Assembly (NCBI RefSeq): GCF_010671605.1
Contig: NZ_JAABOO010000001.1
Span: 496,001 to 560,000, forward strand
DNA from: Leptobacterium flavescens
GTDB lineage: Bacteria; Bacteroidota; Bacteroidia; Flavobacteriales; Flavobacteriaceae
Reading direction: 5' to 3'
DNA length: 64,000 nt
Of the stretch, positions 40,427-53,285 are shown in pieces. The notes under the pieces are model-generated. The model was given only the letters and a program-made list of their open reading frames with translations, was not told the DNA's origin and did no database searches. Position 1 is the first letter of the stretch, and each line of letters starts with the position of its first letter. The translations under genes and the position numbers were made by a program.

Positions 40427-42367
40427 TTATTGAATTATCACAAATTCAGATCTTCTGTTTAACTGATGTTGTGCTGAAGAACATTGCACTCCATTTCCGC
40501 ATTCATTCACCAGTTGAGTTTCTCCATATCCCTTACCTGTAATTCTGGAAAGATCTATTCCGTTCTTCACCAGATAATCTACCGTAGCCTTAGCTCTTCT
40601 TTCCGATAAACGAAGGTTGTAATCATCACTGGCTCTACTGTCTGTATGTGATCTTACATCGATCTTAAGCTGAGGATATTTCTCCATTGCAGCTATTACC
40701 TTGGCCAACTCTATTTTAGCATCATCGCGTATTCTCGATCTGTTCAGGCTAAAGTAAATGGGTTTCAGGTCCAGTATCTTAGCCAGGTCATCTCCCACAT
40801 CGGCAGTTACCTCATCTTTTTCCAGTTCGAAGTTAATGGTGAGTTCCTCTTCTTCAAATGTAGCTTCTACCAGGGTTTCCTGTGTAGAATATCCGGGTTT
40901 AACCGCTCTTATAAAATGATCTCTGGTACAATCGAGGGTTACTATATATATTCCTGTATCATCCGTTACGGATCTCTCTATAATCTTATTTTCCTCGTCT
41001 ATTACCAGTACTTCAACACGTGCAAGAGGTTCCGAGGTGTCCCGGTCTGTTACCGTACCTTTTACTTTTTGCCTGCATTCATTCTTTACAGGCGCTATCT
41101 CCGTTAGCCTGTAGATATCGTCACTTCCGACTCCGCCTTCCCTGTTAGAGGCAAAGAAACCTTCTCCTGTTCCGTCATTGATTATAAAGGTAAAGTCATC
41201 ACTTGAGCTGTTAACCGGCTCTCCGATATTTACCACATCAAACTGGCCGTTGGAATTCGCATCGGCTCTAACTACAAAGACATCCAGGCCTCCCAGACCG
41301 GGATGACCGTCGGAAGCAAAGTAGAGGTTCCCCCTGTCGGAAACAAAAGGAAAAGTCTCTCTTCCTTCGGTATTTACCGAACTTCCAAGATTCTGAGGTT
41401 CTCCATAGGTACCATCAACATTTATAGTCACCATATAAAGATCGGATTGTCCTAAAGACCCTTCCCTGTCGGAAGCAAAGAACAATCTTCTTCCGTCCGG
41501 GCTCAAAGCCGGATGAGCAGTAGAAAAATCATCGCCGTTAAAGGGAAGTTCCGTAATATCTCTCCAGACACCATTTACGATGGTAGCCCTGTAGATCTTT
41601 AATTTATTTACACCAAGGCTGTCTCTTTTGATCTTACGCCCTACGGAGTTATTTCTCGTAAAGTAAACTGTTCTTCCGTCTTTTGTAAAAGCTGTGGTTG
41701 ACTCGTGATATTTTGAATTCAGCTCCTTGGAAAACTTCCTGATCCCCTGAACCGGTCCATCAGAATCCAGCGGACCTCCGTAAAGATCGAGGAAAGGCTG
41801 GTCGTTCCAGGAGTGTTTAAACCTGGCAAAGGTACCTGTATCCCTTGCTGAAGAAAACACCAGGCTTCTTTCGTAAAAGGAAGGAGCAAAATCCGAATAC
41901 TCGGAATTTGCGGGGAAGTTCTCTATCTGATATCTTCCTGACTGGAACTTAATATATTCCAGATATTCCGGTTGTTCACTGAACAACTCCGCTCTTTTAT
42001 CACTTGTCTTGGAATCGCGGAACTTCTGCATCATGGCATCAGCTTCACTGTATTTCTTTATGGCTTTAAGAGACTGAGCATATCTGAAGTAGTATTCTGA
42101 TTCTATTTCAGTATCTTTTAATTTATGCAGTTCACCATACCACTTGGCAGCATTGTCATAATCTGCATTAAAGTAATAGGCGTTTCCTAATTTCTTAAAG
42201 ATCTCCTCCGATTTAAATCCTTTCTCTGCCACTCTTTCATAGATATCTATGGCCTTAATAAAGGAGTATTTATCGTAATTTTTATCTGCTTTGGTTATCT
42301 GACGTTCCTGTGAAAAGCCCAGAAGGGAACACAGCAGGAACATATATATAGTAGTAGTTTTTTTCAT
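40427..42367 (-). CDS. OmpA-family protein with TPR, PD40 and carboxypeptidase-regulatory domains
   Basis: The 646-residue precursor has a signal peptide (MKKTTTIYMFLLCSLLGFSQ). Residues 25-130 carry TPR-like repeats (FKKLGNAYYFNADYDNAAKWYGEL), residues 180-400 hold PD40 beta-propeller blades (ALSPDGRRLFFASDREGSLGQSDLY), about 410-490 is a CarboxypepD_reg domain, and the C-terminal 110 residues are an OmpA peptidoglycan-binding domain (NLRLSERRAKATVDYLVKNGID). This composition matches the third protein of type IX adhesin clusters in Flavobacteria (PorE-like). It may tie the secreted adhesin to peptidoglycan. Last gene of the operon, 11 nt after PorP/SprF. Confidence 0.92.
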   Translation of the reverse strand: MKKTTTIYMFLLCSLLGFSQERQITKADKNYDKYSFIKAIDIYERVAEKGFKSEEIFKKLGNAYYFNADYDNAAKWYGELHKLKDTEIESEYYFRYAQSLKAIKKYSEADAMMQKFRDSKTSDKRAELFSEQPEYLEYIKFQSGRYQIENFPANSEYSDFAPSFYERSLVFSSARDTGTFARFKHSWNDQPFLDLYGGPLDSDGPVQGIRKFSKELNSKYHESTTAFTKDGRTVYFTRNNSVGRKIKRDSLGVNKLKIYRATIVNGVWRDITELPFNGDDFSTAHPALSPDGRRLFFASDREGSLGQSDLYMVTINVDGTYGEPQNLGSSVNTEGRETFPFVSDRGNLYFASDGHPGLGGLDVFVVRADANSNGQFDVVNIGEPVNSSSDDFTFIINDGTGEGFFASNREGGVGSDDIYRLTEIAPVKNECRQKVKGTVTDRDTSEPLARVEVLVIDEENKIIERSVTDDTGIYIVTLDCTRDHFIRAVKPGYSTQETLVEATFEEEELTINFELEKDEVTADVGDDLAKILDLKPIYFSLNRSRIRDDAKIELAKVIAAMEKYPQLKIDVRSHTDSRASDDYNLRLSERRAKATVDYLVKNGIDLSRITGKGYGETQLVNECGNGVQCSSAQHQLNRRSEFVIIQ

Positions 42368-42378
42368 AGTCTGAGCTT

Positions 42379-43338
42379 TTAGAAGAATCTAGGTGAAACG
42401 AGTTTGTCAACTTTTTTGAAGAGTTCAAAACGAAGGAAAACTTCAAATGATCCATCATTGAATTGTGTTCTTCCCAATTCTGTTATCTCCCTGTCGTAGG
42501 CAAGTCCCAAAAGGAGAGAATCCGATATCTGGAAACCGAACAATCCGCTAAAGGCAGCATCCCATCTGTAAGCCGCTCCAAAAGTAAATTTGTCGTTAAA
42601 CAGGAAATTAGCAGAGAGATCCACCTGAAGGGGAGCTCCCGAAACTGCTTTGGTTAAAACTGCAGGCTTAAATTTAAGGCTGCTGTTCAGGTTAAATACA
42701 TAACCCGCGATCAGGTAATAATTAATACGCTCTCTCGCAATATAAGACACCGGTCTTCCGGTAGCATCTTGCAACGGAGATTCATCAAAGTGATCGGTCT
42801 CCAAAAGGTTGGGTGCCGATAGTCCCAGATAGAATTTATCTGTGTGATAATACAGTCCCAAACCTATATTCGGGGAGAATTTATTGTCAATATTATTATC
42901 GGCCACTAATTCTGTCGTAAACTGGTTTAAGCGTGTAAAATCTATATTCAACAACTGTCCTCCTGCTTTCAGTCCGAAAGACAATTTTGCTGCTTCAGAA
43001 GTCTGGATCGTATAGGAGAAAGCCACATCAAAATAGGTTTCCTGATTTACCCCATCTCCTATCTGGTCATTAACAATAGATAATCCCAGTCCAACTTTTC
43101 CCTTTCCTACCGGAGAATGAACGTTCAGGGTCTGCGTTTCAGGAGCTCCGTCCAGGCCAACCCACTGGCTCCTGTAAAGTCCTGCAAAACTTAATACTCC
43201 CCTGCTCCCTGCATAAGCCGGATTTACGCTAAGCGTATTGTATATGTATTGAGTATACTGCGCATCCTGCTGAGCTTTGGTTTCCTGAACCGTCAGTATC
43301 AACAGGAATATGATTGCTATATAGTATCTTTTCATCAT
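42379..43338 (-). CDS. PorP/SprF family type IX secretion partner
   Basis: The 319-residue outer-membrane protein has a signal peptide, then the PorP/SprF signature QDAQYTQYIYNTLSVNPAYAGSR and a small beta-barrel (GGQLLNIDFTRLNQF; PNIGLGLYYHTDKFYLGLSAPNLL). SprF proteins are required to secrete or attach SprB-type adhesins carrying type B C-terminal domains, and they are usually encoded just downstream of their own substrate. That is the arrangement here: the giant protein ends 47 nt upstream. Confidence 0.93.
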   Translation of the reverse strand: MMKRYYIAIIFLLILTVQETKAQQDAQYTQYIYNTLSVNPAYAGSRGVLSFAGLYRSQWVGLDGAPETQTLNVHSPVGKGKVGLGLSIVNDQIGDGVNQETYFDVAFSYTIQTSEAAKLSFGLKAGGQLLNIDFTRLNQFTTELVADNNIDNKFSPNIGLGLYYHTDKFYLGLSAPNLLETDHFDESPLQDATGRPVSYIARERINYYLIAGYVFNLNSSLKFKPAVLTKAVSGAPLQVDLSANFLFNDKFTFGAAYRWDAAFSGLFGFQISDSLLLGLAYDREITELGRTQFNDGSFEVFLRFELFKKVDKLVSPRFF

Positions 43339-43385
43339 TTATAAGTTGTTTTTGGGAAGGGGCTTCCCCCTCCCCTTTTCTGATA

Positions 43386-46300
43386 TTATCTATTTATATA
43401 AAAATGACCTGCTTTGCTTTTTCTCACTCCGTTAGCTACATACTCTACCACGTAGAAATATGTACCTGCCGGTAATAATTCATCCTCACTTACGGTCGCT
43501 CTTCCTTCAGATCTACCATCGAAGAAATTATTCACCGGATTATATCCTCTGGTCTCGAATACCTGAACACCCCATCTGTTATAGATCCTAACTGTGTTAT
43601 TAGGGAAGTCCTGGATATTTCCGATGATCAGTACATCGTTTGTTCCGTCACCATTCGGTGTTACCAATTCATATACCACGATGTCATCGTCTTCTTCAAT
43701 CGGATCTATCGGATTATTCGGATCCAGGTAGTCCGGAACTCCGTCTCCATCAGTATCTACCGCGTCATCAGGATTTCCGTCTCCGTTTGGATCGGCGTCC
43801 TCATCTTCGGTAGGAATACCATCACCGTCATCGTCATCATCCAGGTAATCAGGATCTCCGTCTCCATCCGTATCATCAGGTCCGTTTCCGTCTCCGTCCG
43901 GATCCAGTTCTTCTTCCGTATTAACTCCGTCGCCGTCGTCGTCAATATCTCTGTAATTAACATCTTCGGTTCCGTCTGTGTCGGGCAGATCATTAGCTGG
44001 GTTATTGATCTCATCATTCACATCAAACCCATCGTCATTGTTTCCTCCTTCGAAAGCATCATCCAATCCGTCAAAATCAGCATCATTACCCGAAGCTACT
44101 GCATCGGCAACTCCATCTCCATCGGCATCGTTACCTTCAATAACATCTACTACCCCGTCATTATCACTATCATCATCCAGGTAATCGGGAAGGTCTGTTC
44201 CGTCGGTATTTACCGGATCCAAACCATCGCTGGTAGCGTTATCATAGGCATCATCCAGTCCGTCTCCGTCCGAATCGTTTCCGCTTGGCGGAATATATCC
44301 TGAAGTAGACTGCGCCTCAATATTGTCCGGAATCCCGTCATTGTCGGAATCAATATCCAGAGAATCTATAAATCCATCGTTATCACTATCTCCGTTTCCT
44401 TCCAGTACATCAAGGATACCGTCATTATCATCATCTATATCTACCTGATTCGGTATTCCGTCTCCATCCGTATCAAAAAGGATTATTGTAGGATCATCAG
44501 GATCCCCGTCGTTATCCGGATCGACATCTGTAGGATCGTTCGGATCATCAGAATCGTCTGTTGTATTCCCTGCTACAGAATCGGCGGTTACCTGTGCCGT
44601 ATTCGTAAAACTGGCATTGTCGATTTCTGTTTGTGTAATTACATACTCTGCTGTTACCATAGCGGTCTCTCCAGGAGCAAGGGTTGCTATCGGAGAACCT
44701 CCCGTAATGGTAGCATTGGCATCTGTTACTATAATATTATTCAGAATAACATTTCCTGTATTAGTCACCACAAGATCGTAGGTGATCAGATCTCCAACCC
44801 TGCTATAGGTTAACCTGTTTGCTGTTTTGGTCAGTGAAACATCAGCCACTTGAGGTAATGTTGTTACTGTAGCATCATCAGGGTTACCATCGGTATCACT
44901 GTCATTATCGGTTGGATCATCCGGATCATCAGATAAACTGCTTATCGGATTCGTGAGAGGATCGGTTCCGGTTACCGTTGCGGTATTCTGGAAGCTGCCG
45001 TTCTCAATGTCTGCCTGAGTGATCACATAGGTTGCAGTGAAAGTAGTATTATCTACTGCTCCCGGTGCAAGGGTAGCTATCGGACCTCCGCTAACTGCTA
45101 CCAGCGGATCGGTTACCGTTACATTAGTAAGGGTTACGTTTCCGGTATTGGTCACTGTAAATACATAACTGATCGTATCTCCTGCATCTACTCTTCCGTC
45201 ACCTCCGTCATTTAAGGTATCTACCTTGGTTAAGGTGATTCCTGGTTCCTGTGGAAGTACAGTTACCGTAGCATCATCAGGGTTACCATCCGCATCACTG
45301 TCTGCATCTGTAGCATCATCCGGATCATCGGACAGGCTGCTTACCGGATTCGCGTTAGGATCGGTTCCTGTAACCGTAGCTTCATTCTGGAAACTACCGT
45401 TATCGATATCTGCCTGCGTGATCACATAAGTTGCTGTAAAGGTCGTGTTATCTACAGCTCCCGGTGCCAGACTGGCAATCGGGCCTCCGCTTACTGTTAC
45501 CAACGGATCGGTTACCGTTACATTCGTAAGGGTTACATTTCCGGTATTGGTTACTGTAAACACATAACTGATCGTATCTCCTGCATCTACTCTTCCATCG
45601 CCTCCGTCATTTAAGGTATCTACTTTAGTTACTGTGATATCCGGTTCCTGAGTAATGGTGGTTACCGTAGCATCATCGGGATTACCATCGGTATCACCAT
45701 CCGCATCTGTAGGATCATCCGGGTCATCAGACAGGCTGCTTACCGGATTCGCGTTAGGATCGGTTCCTGTTACCGTAGCCTCATTCTGGAAGCTACCGTT
45801 ATCGATATCTGCCTGCGTGATCACATAAGTTGCTGTAAAGGTCGTGTTATCTACAGCTCCCGGTGCGAGGTTGATCGGTCCGCCACTTACGGTTACTAAC
45901 GGATCGGTTACCGTTACATTCGTAAGGGTTACGTTTCCGGTATTGGTTACCGTAAACACATAGCTGATCGTATCTCCTGCATCTACTCTTCCGTCACCTC
46001 CATCATTTAAAGTATCTACTTTAGTTAATGTAATGCCTGGTTCCTGGGTAATGGTCGTTACCGTAGCATCATCAGGGTTTCCATCGGTATCGCCATCTGC
46101 ATCGGTAGCATCGTCCGGATCATCAGACAGGCTGCTTACATCATTGGCATTCGGATCGGTTCCTGTTACCGTAGCCTCATTCTGGAAGCTGCCGTTATCG
46201 ATATCTGCCTGAGTGATCGTATAACTCGCGGTAAAAGTAGTGTTGTCTACTGCTCCGGGTGCCAGACTGGCAATTGCTGTACCACTTACGGTTACCAGCG

Positions 46301-49300
46301 GGTCAGTTACTGTTACATTGGTTAATGTTACGTTTCCTGTGTTTGTGATCGTAAATACATAATTGATCGTATCTCCTGCATCTATACGTCCATCTCCACC
46401 ATCATCTACTGTATCAACTTTAGTTACTGTGATATCCGGATCCTGGGTAATGGTCGTTACTGTCGGATCATCAGGATTTCCGTCTGTATCGTCATCCGCA
46501 TCGGTCGGATCGTCCGGATCATCAGACAGGCTGCTTACATCATTGGCATTCGGATCGGTTCCTGTTACCGTAGCCTCATTCTGGAAACTACCGTTATCGA
46601 TATCTGCCTGAGTGATCGTATAACTTGCTGTAAAAGTTGTGTTATCTACCGCTCCCGGCGCAAGACTCGCTATAGCTGTTCCGTTTACGGTTACCGACGG
46701 ATCGGTTACCGCTACATTAGTTAATGTTACGTTTCCTGTGTTTGTGATCGTAAATACATAGTTAATAGTATCTCCGGCATCGACACGTCCGTCACCTCCG
46801 TCATCTACGGTATCTACTTTGGTTACCGTAATATCCGGCTCCTGAGTAATGGTCGTTACCGTAGCATCATCAGGGTTACCATCCGTATCATCATCAGCAT
46901 CGGTCGGATCGTCCGGATCATCAGACAGGCTGCTTACATCATTGGCATTCGGATCGGTTCCTGTTACCGTTGCTTCATTCTCGAAACTACCGTTATCAAT
47001 ATCTGCCTGAGTGATCGTATAACTCGCTGTAAAAGTTGTGTTATCTGTTGCTCCAGGTGCCAGACTGGCAATTGCTGTACCGCTTACGGTTACCAACGGA
47101 TCGGTTACCGCTACATTAGTTAATGTTACGTTTCCTGTATTTGTGATCGTAAATACATAGTTGATCGTATCTCCGGCATCTACACGTCCGTCACCTCCGT
47201 CATCTACGGTATCTACTTTGGTTACCGTAATATCCGGCTCCTGGGTAATGGTTGTTACCGTAGCATCATCAGGGTTCCCATCCGCATCACTATCCGCGTC
47301 GGTAGCGTCGTCCGGATCATCAGACAGACTGCTTACATCATTGGCATTCGGATCGGTTCCTGTTACCGTTGCTTCATTCTCGAAACTACCGTTATCGATA
47401 TCTGCCTGAGTGATCGTATAACTCGCGGTAAAAGTAGTATTGTCTACTGCTCCGGGAGCCATTGTAGCAATTGCTGTTCCGCTTACAGTTACCAATGGAT
47501 CTGTTACCTCTACATTAGTTAATGTTACGTTTCCTGTATTTGTGATCGTAAATACGTAGTTGATCGTATCTCCTGCGTCTACTCTTCCGTCACCTCCGTC
47601 ATCTATAGTATCTACTTTGGTTACCGTAATATCCGGCTCCTGGGTAATAGTTGTTACCGTAGCATCATCAGGGTTACCATCCGCATCCCCATCTGCATCG
47701 GTAGCATCGTCCGGATCATCAGACAGGCTGCTTACATCATTGGCATTCGGATCGGTTCCTGTTACCGTAGCTTCATTCTCGAAACTACCGTTATCAATAT
47801 CTGCCTGAGTGATCGTATAACTCGCCGTAAAGGTTGTGTTATCTGTTGCTCCTGCAGCCAGATTAGCAATCGGAGTTCCTGTTACCGTTACCAGAGGATC
47901 GGTTACCGTTACATTGGTAAGCGGAACGTTTCCTGTATTGGTTATGGTAAATACATAGTCAATGGTGTCTCCGGCATCTACTCTTCCATCACCGCCATCA
48001 TCTACAGTATCTACTTTAGTTACTGTAATATTCGGGAAAATATCCTCTCTCCAGTTAGGTTCTCCTCCGGGAGAATCTGTATCCGGGAATGGGTTCGCTG
48101 CTGTTTGCCCGTTATTGGTCGGGTTATCCGCAGGATTCGCAGCCAGGTCGATAAGATCGAAATTATCATCCAATCCATCTCCATCGGCATCTGCACCTGC
48201 AGGCGTAGTATCTGCGGTTCCGTCATCATCGGTATCATATGCTTCAATGGTGTCGGATTCTCCGTCTCCATCCGAATCTGTATCTAAATAATCCGGTACG
48301 GCATCACTGTTGGTTAATGTAGCATCTGTGTTGGTCGGTGTGATTGGAGTTCCGTTTGTGTCGTAACTATCATCCACTCCGTTTCCATCCGAATCCGTAT
48401 TTGAAGGAGCCACATAAGCTGCTGTTGTTTGTGCCTCTATATTATCTACAATTCCATCGTCATCGGCATCAATATCCAGATAATCTGCACCGTCTGCAAC
48501 GTTAGAATCGGAATTTACCGGGCTGAAACTCACTCCGGCTCCGTCAACTCCTCCATCTTCGGCAGCATCCGGAATACCGTTGGTTCCAACAACTCCGTCA
48601 ACTATTCCATCCTGATTGGCATCTGTAAGACCTGCTCCACTCTCCACAACATCATAGATCCCGTCATTATCACTGTCAAGATCCAGGTGGTTCGGTACTC
48701 CGTCTCCATCAAAATCTGAAGCAGTACATCCCCAGCTCAGATCGGAGATCAGAATAGCGATCGGATCACCACTTGCGTTCGGAACGATGTCTGTATAGGT
48801 AATTACAATACTATCTACAGGATCTACGAAATTAAAATTCACATCGGCATCCGTACTGATAGTTGCACTGTTTACAAAACCGTTCCCTTCAAATACTCCT
48901 CCGCCTGTATTATCTACAAAAGGTCCGAGGTTAAAGTTAAGCGGTACAGCATTACCGTTATAGGTTGCCGTGATTGTTACTCTTTCGGTAAAAAGGTCAT
49001 AATCCAAAGTATTTAAACTCGCATCGATATCTACTATAGAGAAAGCAAGATCGGTTACTCCCTGTGAGAAATCCAGTTGATATGTAATGGTTTCTCCTCC
49101 GTCGAGTTCATTGATCCTTCCTTCAATAGCAAGACCTTCGGTCCCGTTCTGAGTTGTATAAAATGCGTTATAGTTAGCTGTGATCCCGGCTGTAATGCTA
49201 CTTGTAGCAGTTACCGTAGTTCCATTAATAGTAGCTGTTGCCACATTTGGAGAACCAGGTGTCGGATCTGTTCTCGGGTCACCGGTAAATACCGCAGTAT

Positions 49301-52300
49301 CCCAATCCAGAACAGAGCCACCTGCCGGGCAGTCTATTTCTTCCGTATCTAAAATTCCGTCATTATCATTATCACCGTCTGCTGTATCGGAGATCCCGTC
49401 CCCGTCAGAATCCGTATCAACGATCACTGTAATAATTGCAGTATCACAAAGCACGGTAGCTCCGGCTTCACAAATCCTGTAAACAATCGTATAATCTCCT
49501 GCGGGAACCCCCGGTGCAACGGTAACTTGTCCGTTAGCTACATTCAATACCACTCCGGCATTGGATGCAGGTGTTACCACTGTAAGGTCTACATTGGCCA
49601 GTGTTGCCGGGTTACCTCTTAAAAGGTCATTAGCCAGTACATTGTTTATAGCAGTCCCGCCGTTAGTTTCATTTACGGCGGTATCGTTTACATCGTTTAC
49701 GGGCTGGATAGCACATACTGTAAATATTCTGCTATCGGTAACCGAAGGATCCGTACCTGTATAGCCATCAACCCCTGAGGTTACTACCCCATCGGCATCT
49801 ACGGTTACAGGTGCGCTTCCGAGAATACCATCATCATCGCCATCGGTAAATCCGGCTTCCAGGACGTCACTACATCCGTCGCCGTCTGCATCTGTTTCGC
49901 GGAAATCGGGAGTCCCGTCCGGTATTTCTTCAGAATCGGCCAGTGTATAGTTTACGGTTCCGCTATTCTCATTTCCTGCTCCCTGAGCTGCATCCGGCAC
50001 ACCATCGGTACCAACCGCTCCGTCTACTCTTCCGTTAGTATGAGATTGTCCGTGTCCGGCTTCAACAGCATCGTAAATCCCGTCGTTATCTGTATCAAGA
50101 TCAAGGAAATCAGGAACATTATCTCCGTCCGTATCTGTCGCCTCACAATCCCAGCTTACATCAGAGATCACAACCGCTGTCGGGGTTGCTGCCACTGTAG
50201 CAAGGGCATTGGTATATACAATAGTTACATTATCTACCGGTTCCTGAAAAGAAAAGATCACATCGGCAGTAGTACCCGGAGGCACACTGGATACGAATTC
50301 ATTCCCCTGGAATACCCCTCCGCCAAGATCGCTTACTGCAGATCCTATAGTATAATTAAGAGGAACGGCATTTCCATTATAAGTTGCCGTTACGGTAACC
50401 TGATCGATAAAGGTTCCTGCAGTAAGGTCTATATCCACGATAGAGAAGGAAAGATTGGTTACGCCTTCTGTAAAGTCCATTTGATATGTAATGGCCTCTC
50501 CACCGTCGAGTTCATTTACCCTACCCTCCAGGAATATACCATCTGTACCGTTCAGGGTTCCGTAAAAAGCATTGTAATTTGCCGTTATTCCGGCTGTTAT
50601 ACTGGTAGTTATCGTTAAGTCTGTTCCATCAATCGTTGTGGTAGCCACATTCGGGCTTCCGGGAGTCGGATCTGTTCTCGGATCACCTGTAAAGGTCTCA
50701 ACATCCCAGTCCAGAGTCGAACCTCCTGCACAATTCGATTCATCTGTATCGAGGATACCGTCATTATCATTGTCCTGATCGGCAGTGTTTGTAATTCCAT
50801 CACCGTCCGTATCAGAATCGACAATTATTGTTATTGCAGCAGTGTTACAAAGTGCAGTTGCTCCGGCCTCACATATCTGATATACAATCCTGTATGCTCC
50901 GGCAGGTACACCTGGTGCTACGGTTACCGCTCCGGTACCTGTATTCAATACTACTCCCGGATCGGAAGCAGCTGTAATAACAGTAAGGTCTACATTTGCC
51001 AATGTTGCGGGATTCCCTCTTACAAGGTCATTAGCCAGTACATTGGTAACAGCAGTACCTCCGTTAGTCTCATTTACGGCAGCATCATTGGAGTCATCAT
51101 CCGGTTCTATTAAACACGTAACAAATACGGTATCATCAGTAACTGCCGGTTGTGTTCCCGTATATCCATCCGGTGCAGAAGTAACTACACCATCCGAATC
51201 AACGGTAACAGGCGCATCACCAAGAATACCATCGTCATTATCATCTGTAAATTCGGCTTCTCTTACATCATTACATCCGTCTCCATCGGCATCTATTTCC
51301 AAATGATCCGGTATTCCATCCGGTGTAGATTCAGAATCTGCCAATGTATAATTTACGGTTCCGCTGTTTTCATTTCCTGCACCCTGAACAGCATCCGGAA
51401 TACCGTCTGTTCCAACAGCTCCGTTTACTTCTCCGTTTGTATGTGCCTGTGCGTGACCGGCTTCTACAGCATCGTAGATCCCGTCATTATCGGCATCAAG
51501 GTCCAGGTGATTAGGAATTCCGTCATCATCTACATCGTAAACATCGGGTATTCCATTCCCGTCTGCATCTGTATAATCTGTGGTAGAACCATCACCAGTA
51601 CCATTATCCACAGCATCTATAAAGTTAGGCGCTCCGTCTCCATCCTCATCTCCAAAAGGATCGTTCCCTCCGGTATGCTCGGCAAGGTCCAGAATACCAT
51701 CGTTATCGTCATCTAAATCAACATCATCTATTATTCCGTCCCCGTCATTATCCGACGGGTCTCTCCAATCTCTGTCTCCTCCTGGAGAATCATCATCCGG
51801 GAAGGAAGCAGGAGTCTGACCGTCAATTGCTCCGGTATTAGGGTCTCCGTTTATTGAAGCTTCAGGATCTGTGGTCCCATTTCCGTTCAGATCGAAATTA
51901 TCATCCAATCCGTCAAAATCAGTATCATTGCCGCTCGCCGTAGTATCGGCAATATTATCTCCGTTTGTATCATAAGCCTCAAGGCTATCGGATAATCCGT
52001 CATTATCACTATCGGAATCCAGATAATCCGGTACGGTATCTGAATTTGCAAGAGCTGCATCACTATTAGTAGGTGTAATTCCTGCATCTCCCGCACCTTC
52101 ATATGCATCGTCAAGACCATCCATGTCTGCATCTACATTGGTAGGTGGTGTATAACCAGCAGTGGTCTGAGCTTCAATGTTATCTAAAATACCATCATTA
52201 TCAGAATCTATATCAAAAGAGTTTGGAATCCCATCTCCGTCAAAATCGAACTGGCGTTCCACCATTCCATCATCATTTCCAATTGCTCCGTTGGTATCAT

Positions 52301-53285
52301 CGTCATCAATAAGAATGGAAACACCGTCGCTATCTCCATCCGTACTAAGTAAAATACCGTTATTTTCAACAATATCAAGGATACCATCATCATCGTCGTC
52401 TATATCAAAACTATCATCAACCCCATCCCCGTCATAATCGAGAGGATTGGCCTGAATTTCACAACCGAAACCATCATTTTGTCCGGATGGGTTTGCATTC
52501 AGGATCCTTTCCAATGTAGTTGATGTTCCAAGTTCTACATCCAGAATTCGGTAGATACCTCCATCTCCGTTATTAAAGGAGTAGAAGTTACCATCCCTAT
52601 CCTGCCAGGAAGCACCCCATGAACCTCCGGTAGAAGCATCATCCCCTACTAAAGTCAAAGCTCGTGTTGTGGTAGCTCCTGTTGTTACATTAATAATATT
52701 TAAGGTAGTTCCGCTTACCCCGAAAAGGAAATCATCCGGAGAGGAAGTTTCAAGCAATGCGTAATCTGCTGCGGCCCCTATCGCAGGGCCCGTACGGGTT
52801 GTTACCGTAGCGGCAACTGATGCCGGATAAGCTGCAATACCAGTAACATCGAAGGTTACGATATTATTTCCGTTAATAAAACCTACCAGGCCGTCCTTGG
52901 CAAAAAGTACATTATTAAAAGTAATAGCTGTTCCGGTAATTGTAATATCACCCACAACCGCAAAATTGTTTGCCGGGTCATAAACCCTTACTACCTGTCC
53001 TCCAGAAATAGCGGAGTATACAAATTGTGTGGTAGCATTATACGCCGAGTTGGAGGCTGTATTCCCCCCTGCATTGTTATCGGCAAGGGTGCCGATCATC
53101 ACATACTCTTCCAAAAAAGGATTATATCGGAATACTTCAGTGACATCTCCGTTACCAATCGTCTGATAGAGCGTATTAATAACACCACATTCTATCTGCG
53201 CTTTGGTAGAAGAAGGCAACAAAAAAGTACATAATAAAAGGAAGAGTGAATAAGAGAGTCTTATTCTCCAAGTAAAATTTTTCAT
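43386..53285 (-). CDS. giant type IX secretion substrate adhesin, 3299 residues, with DUF11-like and TSP3 repeats
   Basis: Signal peptide about 1-30. Residues 30-280 look like a beta-propeller or DUF6923-type region ([16 protein letters not shown]). From about 283 there are runs of calcium-binding thrombospondin type 3 units ([18 protein letters not shown]). Two tandem 470-residue segments (about 605-1545) mix TSP3 units with beta-sandwich domains ([10 protein letters not shown]). Residues 1750-2820 are eight DUF11/DUF7507-like repeats of 133 residues, then a ninth divergent one, further TSP3 units, and a C-terminal type B sorting domain ([31 protein letters not shown]) at about 3210-3299. 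Predicted surface adhesin of the SprB type, acidic and Ca-rich. It is the first gene of the operon. Confidence 0.95.
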   Translation of the reverse strand: MKNFTWRIRLSYSLFLLLCTFLLPSSTKAQIECGVINTLYQTIGNGDVTEVFRYNPFLEEYVMIGTLADNNAGGNTASNSAYNATTQFVYSAISGGQVVRVYDPANNFAVVGDITITGTAITFNNVLFAKDGLVGFINGNNIVTFDVTGIAAYPASVAATVTTRTGPAIGAAADYALLETSSPDDFLFGVSGTTLNIINVTTGATTTRALTLVGDDASTGGSWGASWQDRDGNFYSFNNGDGGIYRILDVELGTSTTLERILNANPSGQNDGFGCEIQANPLDYDGDGVDDSFDIDDDDDGILDIVENNGILLSTDGDSDGVSILIDDDDTNGAIGNDDGMVERQFDFDGDGIPNSFDIDSDNDGILDNIEAQTTAGYTPPTNVDADMDGLDDAYEGAGDAGITPTNSDAALANSDTVPDYLDSDSDNDGLSDSLEAYDTNGDNIADTTASGNDTDFDGLDDNFDLNGNGTTDPEASINGDPNTGAIDGQTPASFPDDDSPGGDRDWRDPSDNDGDGIIDDVDLDDDNDGILDLAEHTGGNDPFGDEDGDGAPNFIDAVDNGTGDGSTTDYTDADGNGIPDVYDVDDDGIPNHLDLDADNDGIYDAVEAGHAQAHTNGEVNGAVGTDGIPDAVQGAGNENSGTVNYTLADSESTPDGIPDHLEIDADGDGCNDVREAEFTDDNDDGILGDAPVTVDSDGVVTSAPDGYTGTQPAVTDDTVFVTCLIEPDDDSNDAAVNETNGGTAVTNVLANDLVRGNPATLANVDLTVITAASDPGVVLNTGTGAVTVAPGVPAGAYRIVYQICEAGATALCNTAAITIIVDSDTDGDGITNTADQDNDNDGILDTDESNCAGGSTLDWDVETFTGDPRTDPTPGSPNVATTTIDGTDLTITTSITAGITANYNAFYGTLNGTDGIFLEGRVNELDGGEAITYQMDFTEGVTNLSFSIVDIDLTAGTFIDQVTVTATYNGNAVPLNYTIGSAVSDLGGGVFQGNEFVSSVPPGTTADVIFSFQEPVDNVTIVYTNALATVAATPTAVVISDVSWDCEATDTDGDNVPDFLDLDTDNDGIYDAVEAGHGQSHTNGRVDGAVGTDGVPDAAQGAGNENSGTVNYTLADSEEIPDGTPDFRETDADGDGCSDVLEAGFTDGDDDGILGSAPVTVDADGVVTSGVDGYTGTDPSVTDSRIFTVCAIQPVNDVNDTAVNETNGGTAINNVLANDLLRGNPATLANVDLTVVTPASNAGVVLNVANGQVTVAPGVPAGDYTIVYRICEAGATVLCDTAIITVIVDTDSDGDGISDTADGDNDNDGILDTEEIDCPAGGSVLDWDTAVFTGDPRTDPTPGSPNVATATINGTTVTATSSITAGITANYNAFYTTQNGTEGLAIEGRINELDGGETITYQLDFSQGVTDLAFSIVDIDASLNTLDYDLFTERVTITATYNGNAVPLNFNLGPFVDNTGGGVFEGNGFVNSATISTDADVNFNFVDPVDSIVITYTDIVPNASGDPIAILISDLSWGCTASDFDGDGVPNHLDLDSDNDGIYDVVESGAGLTDANQDGIVDGVVGTNGIPDAAEDGGVDGAGVSFSPVNSDSNVADGADYLDIDADDDGIVDNIEAQTTAAYVAPSNTDSDGNGVDDSYDTNGTPITPTNTDATLTNSDAVPDYLDTDSDGDGESDTIEAYDTDDDGTADTTPAGADADGDGLDDNFDLIDLAANPADNPTNNGQTAANPFPDTDSPGGEPNWREDIFPNITVTKVDTVDDGGDGRVDAGDTIDYVFTITNTGNVPLTNVTVTDPLVTVTGTPIANLAAGATDNTTFTASYTITQADIDNGSFENEATVTGTDPNANDVSSLSDDPDDATDADGDADGNPDDATVTTITQEPDITVTKVDTIDDGGDGRVDAGDTINYVFTITNTGNVTLTNVEVTDPLVTVSGTAIATMAPGAVDNTTFTASYTITQADIDNGSFENEATVTGTDPNANDVSSLSDDPDDATDADSDADGNPDDATVTTITQEPDITVTKVDTVDDGGDGRVDAGDTINYVFTITNTGNVTLTNVAVTDPLVTVSGTAIASLAPGATDNTTFTASYTITQADIDNGSFENEATVTGTDPNANDVSSLSDDPDDPTDADDDTDGNPDDATVTTITQEPDITVTKVDTVDDGGDGRVDAGDTINYVFTITNTGNVTLTNVAVTDPSVTVNGTAIASLAPGAVDNTTFTASYTITQADIDNGSFQNEATVTGTDPNANDVSSLSDDPDDPTDADDDTDGNPDDPTVTTITQDPDITVTKVDTVDDGGDGRIDAGDTINYVFTITNTGNVTLTNVTVTDPLVTVSGTAIASLAPGAVDNTTFTASYTITQADIDNGSFQNEATVTGTDPNANDVSSLSDDPDDATDADGDTDGNPDDATVTTITQEPGITLTKVDTLNDGGDGRVDAGDTISYVFTVTNTGNVTLTNVTVTDPLVTVSGGPINLAPGAVDNTTFTATYVITQADIDNGSFQNEATVTGTDPNANPVSSLSDDPDDPTDADGDTDGNPDDATVTTITQEPDITVTKVDTLNDGGDGRVDAGDTISYVFTVTNTGNVTLTNVTVTDPLVTVSGGPIASLAPGAVDNTTFTATYVITQADIDNGSFQNEATVTGTDPNANPVSSLSDDPDDATDADSDADGNPDDATVTVLPQEPGITLTKVDTLNDGGDGRVDAGDTISYVFTVTNTGNVTLTNVTVTDPLVAVSGGPIATLAPGAVDNTTFTATYVITQADIENGSFQNTATVTGTDPLTNPISSLSDDPDDPTDNDSDTDGNPDDATVTTLPQVADVSLTKTANRLTYSRVGDLITYDLVVTNTGNVILNNIIVTDANATITGGSPIATLAPGETAMVTAEYVITQTEIDNASFTNTAQVTADSVAGNTTDDSDDPNDPTDVDPDNDGDPDDPTIILFDTDGDGIPNQVDIDDDNDGILDVLEGNGDSDNDGFIDSLDIDSDNDGIPDNIEAQSTSGYIPPSGNDSDGDGLDDAYDNATSDGLDPVNTDGTDLPDYLDDDSDNDGVVDVIEGNDADGDGVADAVASGNDADFDGLDDAFEGGNNDDGFDVNDEINNPANDLPDTDGTEDVNYRDIDDDGDGVNTEEELDPDGDGNGPDDTDGDGDPDYLDDDDDGDGIPTEDEDADPNGDGNPDDAVDTDGDGVPDYLDPNNPIDPIEEDDDIVVYELVTPNGDGTNDVLIIGNIQDFPNNTVRIYNRWGVQVFETRGYNPVNNFFDGRSEGRATVSEDELLPAGTYFYVVEYVANGVRKSKAGHFYINR
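44830..48036 (-). repeat. eight tandem 399-bp (133-aa) coding repeats
   Basis: A fixed marker (codons of the TKVDT motif) falls at 48007, 47608, 47209, 46810, 46411, 46012, 45616 and 45217: spacing 399 bp in six of seven steps and 396 bp once (a one-codon deletion in repeat six). The repeats are near identical, with the variation clustered at a few positions. Confidence 0.95.
48649..51480 (-). repeat. two tandem 1.4-kb segments inside the adhesin gene
   Basis: The same series of domains occurs twice. The phrase encoding YDAVEAG recurs at about 51469 and 50068 (1401 bp apart), and its degenerate third start YDVVESG at 48649 (1419 bp). Shared text includes the [16 protein letters not shown] and NVLANDL segments. 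These copies are more diverged than the 399-bp repeats. Confidence 0.9.

Noticed and set aside
44830-48036. Regular repeats considered as a CRISPR array
   Set aside because: The unit is 399 bp, in frame and coding, with no spacer structure and no cas genes.
45226-50618. Many plus-strand open frames opposite the giant adhesin gene (for example 47161-47409, 47560-47808, 50040-50618)
   Set aside because: They recur every 399 bp because the coding repeats recur; their composition (Ser/Val or Ile/Cys-rich) is that of antisense reading of Asp/Thr-rich codons, and no start signals are seen.
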